64,000 bases of DNA from Pseudomonas sp. LBUM920 (lineage in GTDB: Bacteria; Pseudomonadota; Gammaproteobacteria; Pseudomonadales; Pseudomonadaceae). The stretch spans positions 4,197,501 through 4,261,500 of the forward strand of contig NZ_CP027762.1 in NCBI RefSeq assembly GCF_003852315.1, read 5' to 3'. This document shows positions 26,879 to 34,807 of this stretch, one piece after another. The first letter of the stretch is position 1. Each line of letters starts with the position of its first letter. The translations under genes and the position numbers were made by a program. The notes under the pieces are model-generated. The model saw only the letters and a program-made list of their open reading frames with translations. It had not been told where the DNA came from and did not search any database.

Positions 26879-27898
26879 ATGGGTAACGAAAGCATCAATT
26901 GGGACAAGCTGGGTTTTGACTACATCAAGACCGACAAGCGGTTTCTCCAGGTCTGGAAAAACGGCGAATGGCAAGAAGGCACCCTGACCGACGACAACGT
27001 GCTGCACATCAGCGAGGGCTCCACGGCCCTGCATTATGGCCAGCAATGCTTTGAAGGCCTCAAGGCCTATCGTTGCAAGGACGGTTCGATCAACCTGTTC
27101 CGCCCTGACCAGAACGCAGCGCGCATGCAGCGCAGCTGTGCACGCCTGCTGATGCCGCACGTGTCGACCGATGACTTCATCCAAGCGTGCAAGCAAGTGG
27201 TCAAGGCCAACGAGCGGTTCATCCCGCCGTACGGCAGCGGCGGCGCGCTGTACCTGCGCCCGTTCGTGATCGGCACCGGTGACAACATCGGCGTGCGTAC
27301 CGCGCCGGAGTTCATCTTCTCGGTCTTCGCCATCCCGGTCGGCGCCTATTTCAAAGGCGGCCTGGTGCCGCACAACTTCCAGATCTCCACGTTCGACCGC
27401 GCCGCGCCACAAGGCACCGGCGCCGCCAAAGTGGGTGGCAACTACGCTGCCAGCCTGATGCCGGGTGCCGAAGCGAAAAAATCCGGTTTCGCCGATGCGA
27501 TCTACCTGGACCCGATGACCCATTCGAAGATCGAAGAAGTCGGCTCGGCCAACTTCTTCGGGATCACCCACGACAACCAGTTCATCACGCCGAAGTCACC
27601 TTCGGTGCTGCCGGGCATCACCCGCCTGTCGCTGATCGAGCTGGCCCAGTCGCGCCTGGGCCTGAAAGTGGTCGAGGGCGAAGTGTTCATCGACAAACTG
27701 GATCAGTTCAAGGAAGCCGGTGCCTGCGGCACAGCCGCCGTGATCTCGCCGATCGGCGGCATCCAGTACAACGGCAAGCTGCACGTGTTCCACAGCGAAA
27801 CCGAAGTCGGCCCGATCACCCAGCAGCTCTACAAAGAACTGACCGGCGTGCAAACCGGCGACGTCGAAGCGCCAGAAGGCTGGATCGTCAAGGTCTAA
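26879..27898 (+). CDS. ilvE: Branched-chain amino acid aminotransferase
   Basis: PLP fold-type IV transaminase of 339 residues, the long form like eukaryotic BCAT rather than the 310-residue E. coli type. Signatures are LHYGQQCFEGLKAYR near 50 with the conserved tyrosine and arginine, AAKVGGNYAASLMPG near 182 with the PLP lysine, and the IEEVGSANFFGIT stretch near 218. It supplies the 2-oxo acids for the Bkd complex just upstream. AGAGATAGAGG precedes the ATG at 26879. It is probably a separate transcription unit since a REP pair and 220 bases intervene. Confidence 0.93.
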   Translation: MGNESINWDKLGFDYIKTDKRFLQVWKNGEWQEGTLTDDNVLHISEGSTALHYGQQCFEGLKAYRCKDGSINLFRPDQNAARMQRSCARLLMPHVSTDDFIQACKQVVKANERFIPPYGSGGALYLRPFVIGTGDNIGVRTAPEFIFSVFAIPVGAYFKGGLVPHNFQISTFDRAAPQGTGAAKVGGNYAASLMPGAEAKKSGFADAIYLDPMTHSKIEEVGSANFFGITHDNQFITPKSPSVLPGITRLSLIELAQSRLGLKVVEGEVFIDKLDQFKEAGACGTAAVISPIGGIQYNGKLHVFHSETEVGPITQQLYKELTGVQTGDVEAPEGWIVKV

Positions 27899-27925
27899 GC
27901 CCTAAAGCCAGCCCCACACAACCCA

Positions 27926-28015
27926 TGTGGGAGCTGGCTTGCCTGCGATAGCGGTCTATCAGTGACTGAACACGTTGACTGATAGACCGCCATCGCGGGC
28001 AAGCCCGCTCGCACA
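27926..28015. repeat. REPIN
   Basis: TGTGGGAGCTGGCTTGCCTG and inverted TCGCGGGCAAGCCCGCTCGC with an inner repeat GCGGTCTATCAGT/ACTGATAGACCGC, so the whole 90 bases can fold back. It lies between the convergent ends of ilvE and the GNAT gene. Confidence 0.87.
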
Positions 28016-28032
28016 TTTGCGCGACGGTGTGT

Positions 28033-28926
28033 TCAGGACTGCGGCGGAATATTCACTGCTATTTTCTTGCCCATGCTGATCCTCGGCTCCACCCCATACC
28101 CCAGCGCCTCATAAAACCCCACCACCGCATCATTGCCGCCCGTAATCTGCAAATTGATCTTCATGCACCCCAGTGCAGTCAACGCCTGTTCGGCATACCG
28201 CACCAACGAAGCCCCCAGGCCCTGCCGACGATAATCGCTGTGCACCGCCACCGAATACAGCCAACCACGATGCCCGTCGTAACCGGCGAGAATGCTGCCG
28301 ATCACAGCCTTTTTATCCGTGGCCACAAAAAACAACCCATCGTTGACCGCCAGCTTCTTATCAATCGCCAACGTCGGCAGGTTGTGCGCGGTGTCGTACC
28401 CAAACGCCTCCTGCCACAAGGCCACCACTTGTGCACGGTGCTGACGGTCGCGATACGGCCCGATGGGGTGACGGGACAACAGCGCCTTCTCCATCACCAG
28501 CGTGCGCTCGTTACCGTGGTAGACATCGCGCACCGTGTGGAAACCCATCTTGGTGTAGAACGGCTCGGCGGTCAGCGAAGACGGCACGTTCAAGACCGTC
28601 ACCCCGGCATCTCGCGCACGCAGTTCGATCTCAATCATCAACAACCGGCCAATGCCCTGCCCCTGCAACGCCGGGTTGACGAATACCGAGCGCACCACAT
28701 TGGCATCCAGCGCCGCAGTGGCGACGATCACCTGACCCTGCACCGCCACCAGCACAACCCGACGCTGGAGCAAGGCCAGCACGGCGTCAGGCGTAAAATT
28801 GCTCGCCACGCGAGCGATCACATCCGCCGGGTAATCCCGCGCATTGCTGCTGTGCAAGGCCGACAGGATGACCTGGCTGATCCCCTCGGCATCGGTGGTT
28901 TGGGCAAGACGAACAGCGGTAGACAT
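28033..28926 (-). CDS. Protein with two fused GNAT acetyltransferase domains
   Basis: A 297-residue protein with two GNAT folds in one chain. Domain 1 (about 1-150) has SVFVNPALQGQGIGRLLM near 84 (acetyl-CoA loop QGQGIG) and AEPFYTKMGF near 118. Domain 2 (about 158-297) has YSVAVHSDYRRQGLGASLV near 229 and NDAVVGFYEALGYG near 268, and resembles stand-alone YpeA, including GYDGHRGW. Both acetyl-CoA loops look intact. Substrates unknown. The gene is flanked by REPINs on both sides and stands alone. Confidence 0.85.
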   Translation of the reverse strand: MSTAVRLAQTTDAEGISQVILSALHSSNARDYPADVIARVASNFTPDAVLALLQRRVVLVAVQGQVIVATAALDANVVRSVFVNPALQGQGIGRLLMIEIELRARDAGVTVLNVPSSLTAEPFYTKMGFHTVRDVYHGNERTLVMEKALLSRHPIGPYRDRQHRAQVVALWQEAFGYDTAHNLPTLAIDKKLAVNDGLFFVATDKKAVIGSILAGYDGHRGWLYSVAVHSDYRRQGLGASLVRYAEQALTALGCMKINLQITGGNDAVVGFYEALGYGVEPRISMGKKIAVNIPPQS

Positions 28927-28971
28927 GCATTCTCCTTCCTGGCTCGGGTGTCACGACCGCCACCATACTAA

Positions 28972-29060
28972 TGTGGGAGCTGGCTTGCCTGCGATAGCGG
29001 TCTGTCAGTCAGAACATTCAGTACTGACCTATCGCTATCGCAGGCAAACCAGCTCCCACA
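28972..29060. repeat. REPIN, followed by 250 bases without a gene
   Basis: TGTGGGAGCTGGCTTGCCTG and inverted CGCAGGCAAACCAGCTCCCA with a core holding GCGGTCTGTCAGT. After it, 29061-29306 contains no convincing gene: there is a short hairpin CAGCCG-ATT-CGGCTG at 29084-29098 and a truncated REP-like tail (ACACACCGCTATCG) near 29270. Confidence 0.85.
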
Positions 29061-29306
29061 GTTTGAGCGCATTTCAAGCCTCTCAGCCGATTCGGCTGCC
29101 CCACCCCACTTTTCAGCTTTCCCGGCTGAGCCGCCCCTCTGTTTCAGCCGGGATTCCCCAACCGCAACGCACAAAATACCCCCACAGCTCAGCCCCCCAT
29201 AGACCCGTGCACCCATGCAAACCACCAACACCGTCCTGATGATTCGCCCGGCGCTGCATTCGGTGACTGACACACCGCTATCGGGTACCGGCCCCCTCTC
29301 GCCGTT

Positions 29307-30140
29307 TTAACCGTGCCCGCTGGAAATTCGCTTGCCCGGCTTGGTCCCAATCAGCTTCGCCTGCCCATCGCGCTGCTTGCCCGTCCGCGCCTCGCTGATC
29401 AACCCCGGAATCAACTTGCCCTCCGGCAGGTTCTTCCAGAATCGACTGGGCAAGTGCCCTTCCATCACTTTGGGGTTCAAGCGCGCCGGGTTGAAGATAT
29501 GGCTGTAGTAGGTCAGCCACATGGCGCTGTGAGGGTCTTCGACGTTTTGCGCCAGTTGCTGCCAGGCTTCGGGGCATTCGCGTTGATGAATCAACTGCTG
29601 ACCGTCGTAATACACCCCATCCAGCGGCGTAGCGATCATCCAGCGATGCCGGCCCATGCGCCCGATAAAGTGCTGACTGGCTGATTTCAATATGTCGTGG
29701 GCCGGCTCATGCCAGGCCACGTATTCCGGCAACTGCGGCCCGGCCTCTGAGGGCAGCGCGATAAACCGCACAAATGCGTGCAGGTGGTGAGCTTCGCGAC
29801 TCACCTGCTTGATCCGCCGTTGCAACTCACTGCCCAGCTTGTCCCCGGCCAGCATGGCGGTACGGTCGCCATGGCTGACTCGCCACAGCACCTCGTAGAG
29901 CAAGCTCCAGCGCTGATCGCCGTGATAGCAGGCGGCCGACTCCAACAGCGCCAACAGCGCCTTGGGAATGCGCGCCTGGAACGGCCCAAGCTGCGCAGGA
30001 ATCGGCTCGTCGGTGGCAAACAGGTCTGCCACCTCGGCCTCGCCCCAGCTCACCTGGCTGGGGTCAACCTGATGGCTGAGCAGCCAGCGCGCCTGTTCGC
30101 GCCAGGTGCTGAACAGGTTGTCGCATTCCAGGCTGATCAT
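29307..30140 (-). CDS. TIGR03915-type putative DNA-repair protein
   Basis: A 277-residue protein matching, by memory, the family annotated as probable DNA metabolism or repair protein (TIGR03915), always seen next to a radical SAM partner. Visible features are EVLWRVSHGDRTAML near 82, LHAFVRFIAL near 115 and RFWKNLPEGKLIPGLI near 242, with a basic, Gly/Lys-rich tail. In some genomes this domain is fused to UdgX-type uracil-DNA glycosylase; here it is the short, unfused form. The ATG at 30140 overlaps the partner's stop (ATGA), so the pair is translationally coupled and shares the LexA-type site at 31371. Confidence 0.82.
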   Translation of the reverse strand: MISLECDNLFSTWREQARWLLSHQVDPSQVSWGEAEVADLFATDEPIPAQLGPFQARIPKALLALLESAACYHGDQRWSLLYEVLWRVSHGDRTAMLAGDKLGSELQRRIKQVSREAHHLHAFVRFIALPSEAGPQLPEYVAWHEPAHDILKSASQHFIGRMGRHRWMIATPLDGVYYDGQQLIHQRECPEAWQQLAQNVEDPHSAMWLTYYSHIFNPARLNPKVMEGHLPSRFWKNLPEGKLIPGLISEARTGKQRDGQAKLIGTKPGKRISSGHG

Positions 30141-31357
30141 CCCCACAACCCCATTTGCTGAGGCTGCGGGCGGTCGCGCAGTTGCTCGCGCAGCAACACG
30201 CTGGTGGTGTCGGCCTGTTGTGGGTGGTAGTCACTGGTGATGAAAAACGGCTTGGCCTTGGCCAGCACGCAGCGCATGCGCGCCAGGTCTTCGAAACGGA
30301 TTTTGCGTTCGCGGCGCAGGTCCACCAGGCGCTGGGTAGTGCGCAAGCCGATGCCGGGGATGCGCGCAATCAACGTGGGTTCGGCGCGATTCAAGTCCAG
30401 CGGAAACACCTCGCGATGCTCCAGCGCCCAGGCCAGCTTGGGGTCGATATCCAGCGCCAGGTGACCGGGGCCTTTAAACAGTTCGTTGGCGCTGAAACCG
30501 TAACTGCGCAACAGAAAGTCTGCCTGATACAAACGGTGCTCGCGCATCAGCGGCGGCGCGGCCAGGGGCACGCTTTTCGGGCTGTTGGGGATGGGGCTGA
30601 ACGCCGAATAATAGACGCGGCGCAACTTGAAGTTGCCGTACAGCGCCTCGGCGCCGTGCAAGATGGTGCTGTCGTCGGTGTCGTCGGCGCCGACGATCAT
30701 CTGCGTGCTCTGCCCGGCCGGGGCGAAACGCGGCGCGCGCGGCTCATTGAGGACGGTTTGCTCACCGGTGTAGATGGTTTGCATGGCTTGCTTGATTGAA
30801 ACGATCTGCTTTTCCGGCGCCAGGGTTTGCAGGCTGGCATCGGTGGGCAACTCGATGTTCACGCTGAGCCGATCGGCATAACGCCCGGCCTCGGCGATCA
30901 GTGCCGGGTCGGCTTCGGGAATGGTCTTGAGGTGGATATAGCCGCGAAAGTCATGCTCTTCGCGCAACAGCTTGGCGACCCTGACCAGTTGCTCCATGGT
31001 GTAGTCGGCCGAGCGAATAATGCCGGAACTGAGAAACAGCCCGCTGACGCAATTGCGCCGGTAGAAATCCAGGGTCAGGGTGACCACCTCCTCCGGGCTG
31101 AAACGCGCACGCGGCACGTCGCTGGAGCGGCGGTTGACGCAGTACTGGCAGTCGTAAAGACAGAAATTGGTCAGCAACACCTTGAGCAACGACACACAAC
31201 GGCCGTCCGGGGTGTAACTGTGGCAGATGCCCATGCCGTCGGTGGAACCCAGCCCGGCCTTGCCCTCGGAACTGCGCTTGGGCGCGCCACTGCTGGCGCA
31301 GGAAGCGTCGTACTTGGCGGCGTCGGCGAGGATACTGAGTTTTTCGATCAACTGCAT
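30137..31357 (-). CDS. Putative DNA modification/repair radical SAM protein (TIGR03916-type)
   Basis: A 406-residue radical SAM protein. The 4Fe-4S motif is N-F-C-L-Y-D-C-Q-Y-C near residue 68, the classic CxxxCxxC. Further on are the substrate-barrel segments RLSVNIELPTD near 165 and QMIVGADDTDDSTIL near 218. The C-terminal 90 residues end with a helix-hairpin-helix DNA-binding motif (LIARIPGIGLRTTQRLVDLR near 345), which ties the enzyme to nucleic acid. First gene of a two-gene operon with a LexA-like box 13 bases upstream of its ATG. The reaction is unknown. Confidence 0.85.
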   Translation of the reverse strand: MQLIEKLSILADAAKYDASCASSGAPKRSSEGKAGLGSTDGMGICHSYTPDGRCVSLLKVLLTNFCLYDCQYCVNRRSSDVPRARFSPEEVVTLTLDFYRRNCVSGLFLSSGIIRSADYTMEQLVRVAKLLREEHDFRGYIHLKTIPEADPALIAEAGRYADRLSVNIELPTDASLQTLAPEKQIVSIKQAMQTIYTGEQTVLNEPRAPRFAPAGQSTQMIVGADDTDDSTILHGAEALYGNFKLRRVYYSAFSPIPNSPKSVPLAAPPLMREHRLYQADFLLRSYGFSANELFKGPGHLALDIDPKLAWALEHREVFPLDLNRAEPTLIARIPGIGLRTTQRLVDLRRERKIRFEDLARMRCVLAKAKPFFITSDYHPQQADTTSVLLREQLRDRPQPQQMGLWG

Positions 31358-31370
31358 GGAGAGCTACCGA

Positions 31371-31390
31371 TACTGGTTTTTTGTACAGTA
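31371..31390 (-). promoter_or_regulatory. LexA (SOS) box upstream of the radical SAM repair pair
   Basis: The 20 bases TACTGGTTTTTTGTACAGTA carry CTG-N10-CAG flanked by TA on each side. They agree with the E. coli SOS consensus TACTGTATATATATACAGTA at 15 of 20 positions, including all eight conserved CTG/CAG/TA ends. The site is 13 bases upstream of the radical SAM gene's ATG, where LexA would cover the promoter or start of transcription. The next plus-strand region has only the end of pvdA, so the minus-strand pair is the target. Confidence 0.75.
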
Positions 31391-31438
31391 CCAGTAGCTC
31401 AACCTTGGCGCCAGTGCCGTCTGTAGGACTGTGCTCGA

Positions 31439-32776
31439 TCAGCTCGCAGTTGCGAGGAGCAGGTCCTGCACCGAGCGCGCTTTGCCCCGATGGCGATCGT
31501 TTTCATACAGCGACGCCGCGATCTCATCCGCCCGAATCGGCAGTACCGACAGCAAGGTATCGCTCAAGCCATGGCTTGCCTGGCTGAAGCCCTGAATATA
31601 GATGCCGGCCTTGCAGCGCTCGTCGGTGACGATGCGGTAGTCGCGCGCCACTTCGAAGTCGCCCATATAGGCTTCCAGCGGCGCGAGCAGTTCGCGGTGC
31701 ATCTGGCGCTCGTAACCGGTGGCCAGGATCACCGCGTCGTAGTGGCTGACGCTGGTTTCGCCGCTGGCGTTGTTGCGCAAGGACAGTTCGATGCCCAGCG
31801 GGCTGGCGCTGGCTTTCTCGACCACGGTCATGGTGCGGAACGCCTGGCGGGCGACACCGGAGACTTTCTGGCGATAGAAAATGCCGTAGATGCGCTCGAT
31901 CAGGTCCAGGTCAACCACCGAATAGTTGGTGTTCTGGTACTCGGCCACCAGGCGTTCGCGCTCGGCGCCGACCTGCTGGAACACCAGGTCGGTAAACGCC
32001 GGTGAGAACACTTCGTTGACGAACGGGCTGTCGTCGGCGGGCTTGAGCGCCGAACCGCGCAGGATCATGTCGACCTGCACCGACGGGAAACTGTCGTTCA
32101 AGTCGATGAAGGCTTCAGCCGCGCTTTGCCCACCGCCAATGATTGCAATGCGCATCGCCTTGCCTTCAATACACGGCTGCTGGGCCATGCGCGCCAGGTA
32201 TTGGGAGTGGTGGAATACGCGGCCATCATCCTTGAGGGCCTTGAACGCTTCAGGCACACGCGGCGTGCCGCCGGCGCTGACCACCACCGAACGGGTGGTG
32301 CGCACATGCTGTTCGCCCAGCGCGTCACGGGAGATCACGCGCAGTGCTTCAACGTGTTGCTGTTGCAGGATCGGCTCGATCGCCAGCACTTCCTCGCCGT
32401 AGCGCGCCTGGGCCTGGAACTGCCCCGCGACCCAGCGCAGGTAGTCGTTGTACTCCATCCGGCACGGGTAAAAAGTGCCCAGGTTGATGAAGTCCACCAG
32501 GCGGTCGTGGGCCTTGAGGTAATTGACGAAGGAGTAAGGGCTGGTGGGGTTGCGCAAGGTCACCAGGTCCTTGAGGAACGAAATCTGCAGTTCGCTCTGG
32601 GTCACCAGGGTATTGCCGTGCCAACGGTAATCGGCCTGTTTGTCGAGAAACAGCACGTCCAGTTTGCCCTGGGCTTTTTCGCGCTCCTGCAGGGCGATGG
32701 CCAACGCCAGGTTCGAAGGGCCGAAACCGATACCGATCAGGTCGTGAACCGCGGGCGAAGCAATTGCCTGTGTCAT
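31439..32776 (-). CDS. pvdA: L-ornithine N5-monooxygenase (pyoverdine biosynthesis)
   Basis: Hydroxylates ornithine for the hydroxamate groups of pyoverdine, using FAD, NADPH and oxygen. From ATG 32776 (MTQAIAS) the protein has 445 residues, matching PvdA of P. aeruginosa (about 443). The FAD motif GIGFGPSNLALAIAL is near 17, the NADPH motif IIGGGQSAAEAF near 213, and the C-terminal ATGYERQMHRELL near 355 is characteristic. A PvdS promoter box lies about 85 bases upstream. Gene order with fpvI and pvdRT-opmQ is that of PAO1. Confidence 0.95.
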   Translation of the reverse strand: MTQAIASPAVHDLIGIGFGPSNLALAIALQEREKAQGKLDVLFLDKQADYRWHGNTLVTQSELQISFLKDLVTLRNPTSPYSFVNYLKAHDRLVDFINLGTFYPCRMEYNDYLRWVAGQFQAQARYGEEVLAIEPILQQQHVEALRVISRDALGEQHVRTTRSVVVSAGGTPRVPEAFKALKDDGRVFHHSQYLARMAQQPCIEGKAMRIAIIGGGQSAAEAFIDLNDSFPSVQVDMILRGSALKPADDSPFVNEVFSPAFTDLVFQQVGAERERLVAEYQNTNYSVVDLDLIERIYGIFYRQKVSGVARQAFRTMTVVEKASASPLGIELSLRNNASGETSVSHYDAVILATGYERQMHRELLAPLEAYMGDFEVARDYRIVTDERCKAGIYIQGFSQASHGLSDTLLSVLPIRADEIAASLYENDRHRGKARSVQDLLLATAS

Positions 32777-32859
32777 TCCAGTGTCCTCTGGATAAGCCCC
32801 TTGGCGGTGGGGCGGGAATACCTTCACGACCTGCACAACAGGTCATGTGTTGATAGGAA

Positions 32860-32883
32860 ACGAGGACAGTGAAATAAAATTTA
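32860..32883 (-). promoter_or_regulatory. PvdS iron-starvation box of pvdA
   Basis: Read on the minus strand, TAAAT is followed by exactly 16 bases and CGT, the promoter signature recognised by the ECF sigma factor PvdS. It is about 85 bases upstream of the pvdA ATG and just past the fpvI stop, leaving a leader of usual length. Confidence 0.9.
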
Positions 32884-32895
32884 ACTGATCATTGA

Positions 32896-33378
32896 TCAGT
32901 GCGCGTCCCACTCGCGCATGCGCACCCGGCAATGCTTCATGGCGTTGACGATGTGTTTCTCCACCAGGCTGCGGGAAATACTCAGGCGTTCGGCGATTTG
33001 CAGGTGGGACAGGCCGTCGAGTTTGCGCAGCAGGAAGCTGTCGCGGCAGGTGGCCGGCAGCTCGGACAGGGCACGCTCGAGCATTTCAAGGCGCTGGTCC
33101 TGATCGTGGCAGGCATGCGGTGAACTGGTGGCGAAACGCTCCTCGCTGTCCAGCACGTCCAGGGGTTCGGACTGGCGCAAGGCGTTACGCCGATGACCAT
33201 CGATTACCAGGTTCAGCGCGGTGCGGTACAAAAACGCGCGCGGTTGTTCGATCGGCGTGTCACTGGAGCGCTCCAGCACTCGGACATAAGCGTCATGCAC
33301 CACATCCTCGGCCACCTGACGGTTGCCCAGCTTGGCGTTGAGGAAACACACCAGCTCGCGATAGTAGTTTTCCAACAT
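32896..33378 (-). CDS. fpvI: ECF sigma factor FpvI (FecI-like)
   Basis: A 160-residue iron-starvation sigma factor that in P. aeruginosa drives fpvA, the ferripyoverdine receptor gene. Region 2 spans about 1-75, with AEDVVHDAYVRVL near 22 and FLYRTALNLVIDGHRR near 48. Region 4 spans 100-155, with LPATCRDSFLLRKLDGLSHL and the helix-turn-helix IAERLSISRSLVEKHIV. Identity as FpvI rests on position between pvdA and pvdR, as in PAO1. The anti-sigma gene fpvR, normally next, is absent. It would read toward pvdA with a 119-base gap. Confidence 0.8.
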   Translation of the reverse strand: MLENYYRELVCFLNAKLGNRQVAEDVVHDAYVRVLERSSDTPIEQPRAFLYRTALNLVIDGHRRNALRQSEPLDVLDSEERFATSSPHACHDQDQRLEMLERALSELPATCRDSFLLRKLDGLSHLQIAERLSISRSLVEKHIVNAMKHCRVRMREWDAH

Positions 33379-33460
33379 GACTCCCGGCCGTCAGGGCGAC
33401 GGCATCAAATCCTTGAGTACTTAAGAAGACAGGCCATGGATGATGGCAGTTTGAGTACGT

Positions 33461-33484
33461 GCAATTTATAGTAATTCTCATCTA
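33461..33484 (-). promoter_or_regulatory. Candidate Fur box upstream of fpvI
   Basis: On the minus strand, GATGAGAATTACTATAAATT contains GAGAAT and TACTAT, each 5 of 6 matches to the NATWAT hexamer of Fur sites, about 85 bases before the fpvI start. fpvI is Fur-repressed in P. aeruginosa, which makes a site here expected. The third hexamer is poor. Confidence 0.45.
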
Positions 33485-33555
33485 CTTTTAAAGAAGTCTT
33501 GCATCAATGCGCGAGTTTTTTATTCCATAGAGCTGTTTCCGTGCATGTAAACGCC

Positions 33556-33579
33556 TAAATCTGCGGGCAATTTTCTCGT
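33556..33579 (+). promoter_or_regulatory. PvdS iron-starvation box of pvdRT-opmQ
   Basis: TAAAT at 33556-33560, 16 bases, then CGT at 33577-33579, an exact match to the PvdS consensus, 55 bases upstream of the pvdR ATG on the plus strand. It shows that the efflux operon is under the same sigma factor as pvdA. Confidence 0.9.
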
Positions 33580-33634
33580 ATAACACTCAGCCCCTCCGCA
33601 ACTGCGGCCCTCACTTCCTGGCTGGAACCAACGC

Positions 33635-34807
33635 ATGAAACGCCCTCGCCCCGCTCGACGCGCCCTGCTCGCTGTCGCGTGCCTGATCCCCATCCTTGCG
33701 GTGGCCGCCTGGCAGGTGCTGCCGCCCGGCCGCGATACGCTGTCCACGGTCACCGTCACCCGCGGCAATATTGAAAACAGCGTCACGGCGCTGGGTACGC
33801 TGCAACCGCGCCGGTATGTCGACGTCGGCGCCCAGGCGTCCGGGCAGATCCGCGAGATTAACGTCGAGGCCGGGGATCAGGTCAAAGAAGGCCAGTTGCT
33901 GGTGGAAATCGACCCTTCGACGCAAAAAGCCAAACTCGACGCCAGTCGCTACTCCATCGAAAACCTCAAGGCCCAGCTGCAGGAACAGAAGGCCCAGCAC
34001 GAACTCGCGCGTCAGAAATACCAGCGTCAACGGCGCCTGGCCGCCGGCAACGCCACTCGCGAAGAAGACGTGCAAACTGCCAAGGCCGAACTGAGAGCCA
34101 CCCAGGCCCGGGTCGAGATGTTCCAGGCACAGATCCGCCAGGCCCAGGCCAGCCTGCGCAGCGACGAGGCGGAATTGGGCTATACACGCATCTATGCGCC
34201 CATGAGCGGCACAGTGGTGGCGGTGGACGCACGGGTCGGCCAGACCCTCAACGCCCAGCAACAGACGCCGCTGATCCTGCGCATTGCCAAGTTATCGCCG
34301 ATGACCGTGTGGGCCGAAGTCTCCGAAGCCGACATCGGCCACGTCAAACCGGGCATGAGCGCCTATTTCACCACCCTCGCCGGTGGCAGCCGGCGCTGGA
34401 CCAGCACCGTGCGCCAGATCTTGCCGATACCGCCCAAGCCGCTGAATGAAACCAGTCAGGGCAGTGGCAGCCCCAGCAGCGCCAGCAAAAGCGGGAGTGG
34501 CCGCGTGGTGCTCTACACCGTGCTGCTGGATGTGGACAACGCCGACAATGCGCTGATGGCCGAAATGACCACCCAGGTTTTTTTCGTCGCCAGTCAGGTC
34601 AAGGACGTACTCACGGCCCCCGTCGCGGCCTTGTTGGGCAGCCACGGCGCCGACCAGCCGTTCGCACGGGTGGTGGCCAAAAACGGCGATATCGAGGAGC
34701 GCCCGGTGCGCCTGGGTATCAGCGACCGCCTGCGGGTCGAAGTGCTTGAGGGCTTGAATGAAGGCGATCACCTGCTGATCGGCCCGGTCGATGGCAACGG
34801 GGGTTGA
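33635..34807 (+). CDS. pvdR: Pyoverdine export/recycling membrane fusion protein PvdR
   Basis: Periplasmic adaptor of the PvdRT-OpmQ pump, which secretes and recycles pyoverdine and expels unwanted metal complexes. The 390-residue protein has an N-terminal anchor helix (ALLAVACLIPILAVAAWQVL). The lipoyl-like half-motifs are VGAQASGQIREINVEAGDQV near 65 and IYAPMSGTVVAVDARVGQTL near 188, with a coiled-coil hairpin between them (about 90-175, SIENLKAQLQEQKAQHELAR). It is MacA-like. The 3' end overlaps pvdT by 17 bases if ATG 34791 is used. Confidence 0.93.
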   Translation: MKRPRPARRALLAVACLIPILAVAAWQVLPPGRDTLSTVTVTRGNIENSVTALGTLQPRRYVDVGAQASGQIREINVEAGDQVKEGQLLVEIDPSTQKAKLDASRYSIENLKAQLQEQKAQHELARQKYQRQRRLAAGNATREEDVQTAKAELRATQARVEMFQAQIRQAQASLRSDEAELGYTRIYAPMSGTVVAVDARVGQTLNAQQQTPLILRIAKLSPMTVWAEVSEADIGHVKPGMSAYFTTLAGGSRRWTSTVRQILPIPPKPLNETSQGSGSPSSASKSGSGRVVLYTVLLDVDNADNALMAEMTTQVFFVASQVKDVLTAPVAALLGSHGADQPFARVVAKNGDIEERPVRLGISDRLRVEVLEGLNEGDHLLIGPVDGNGG

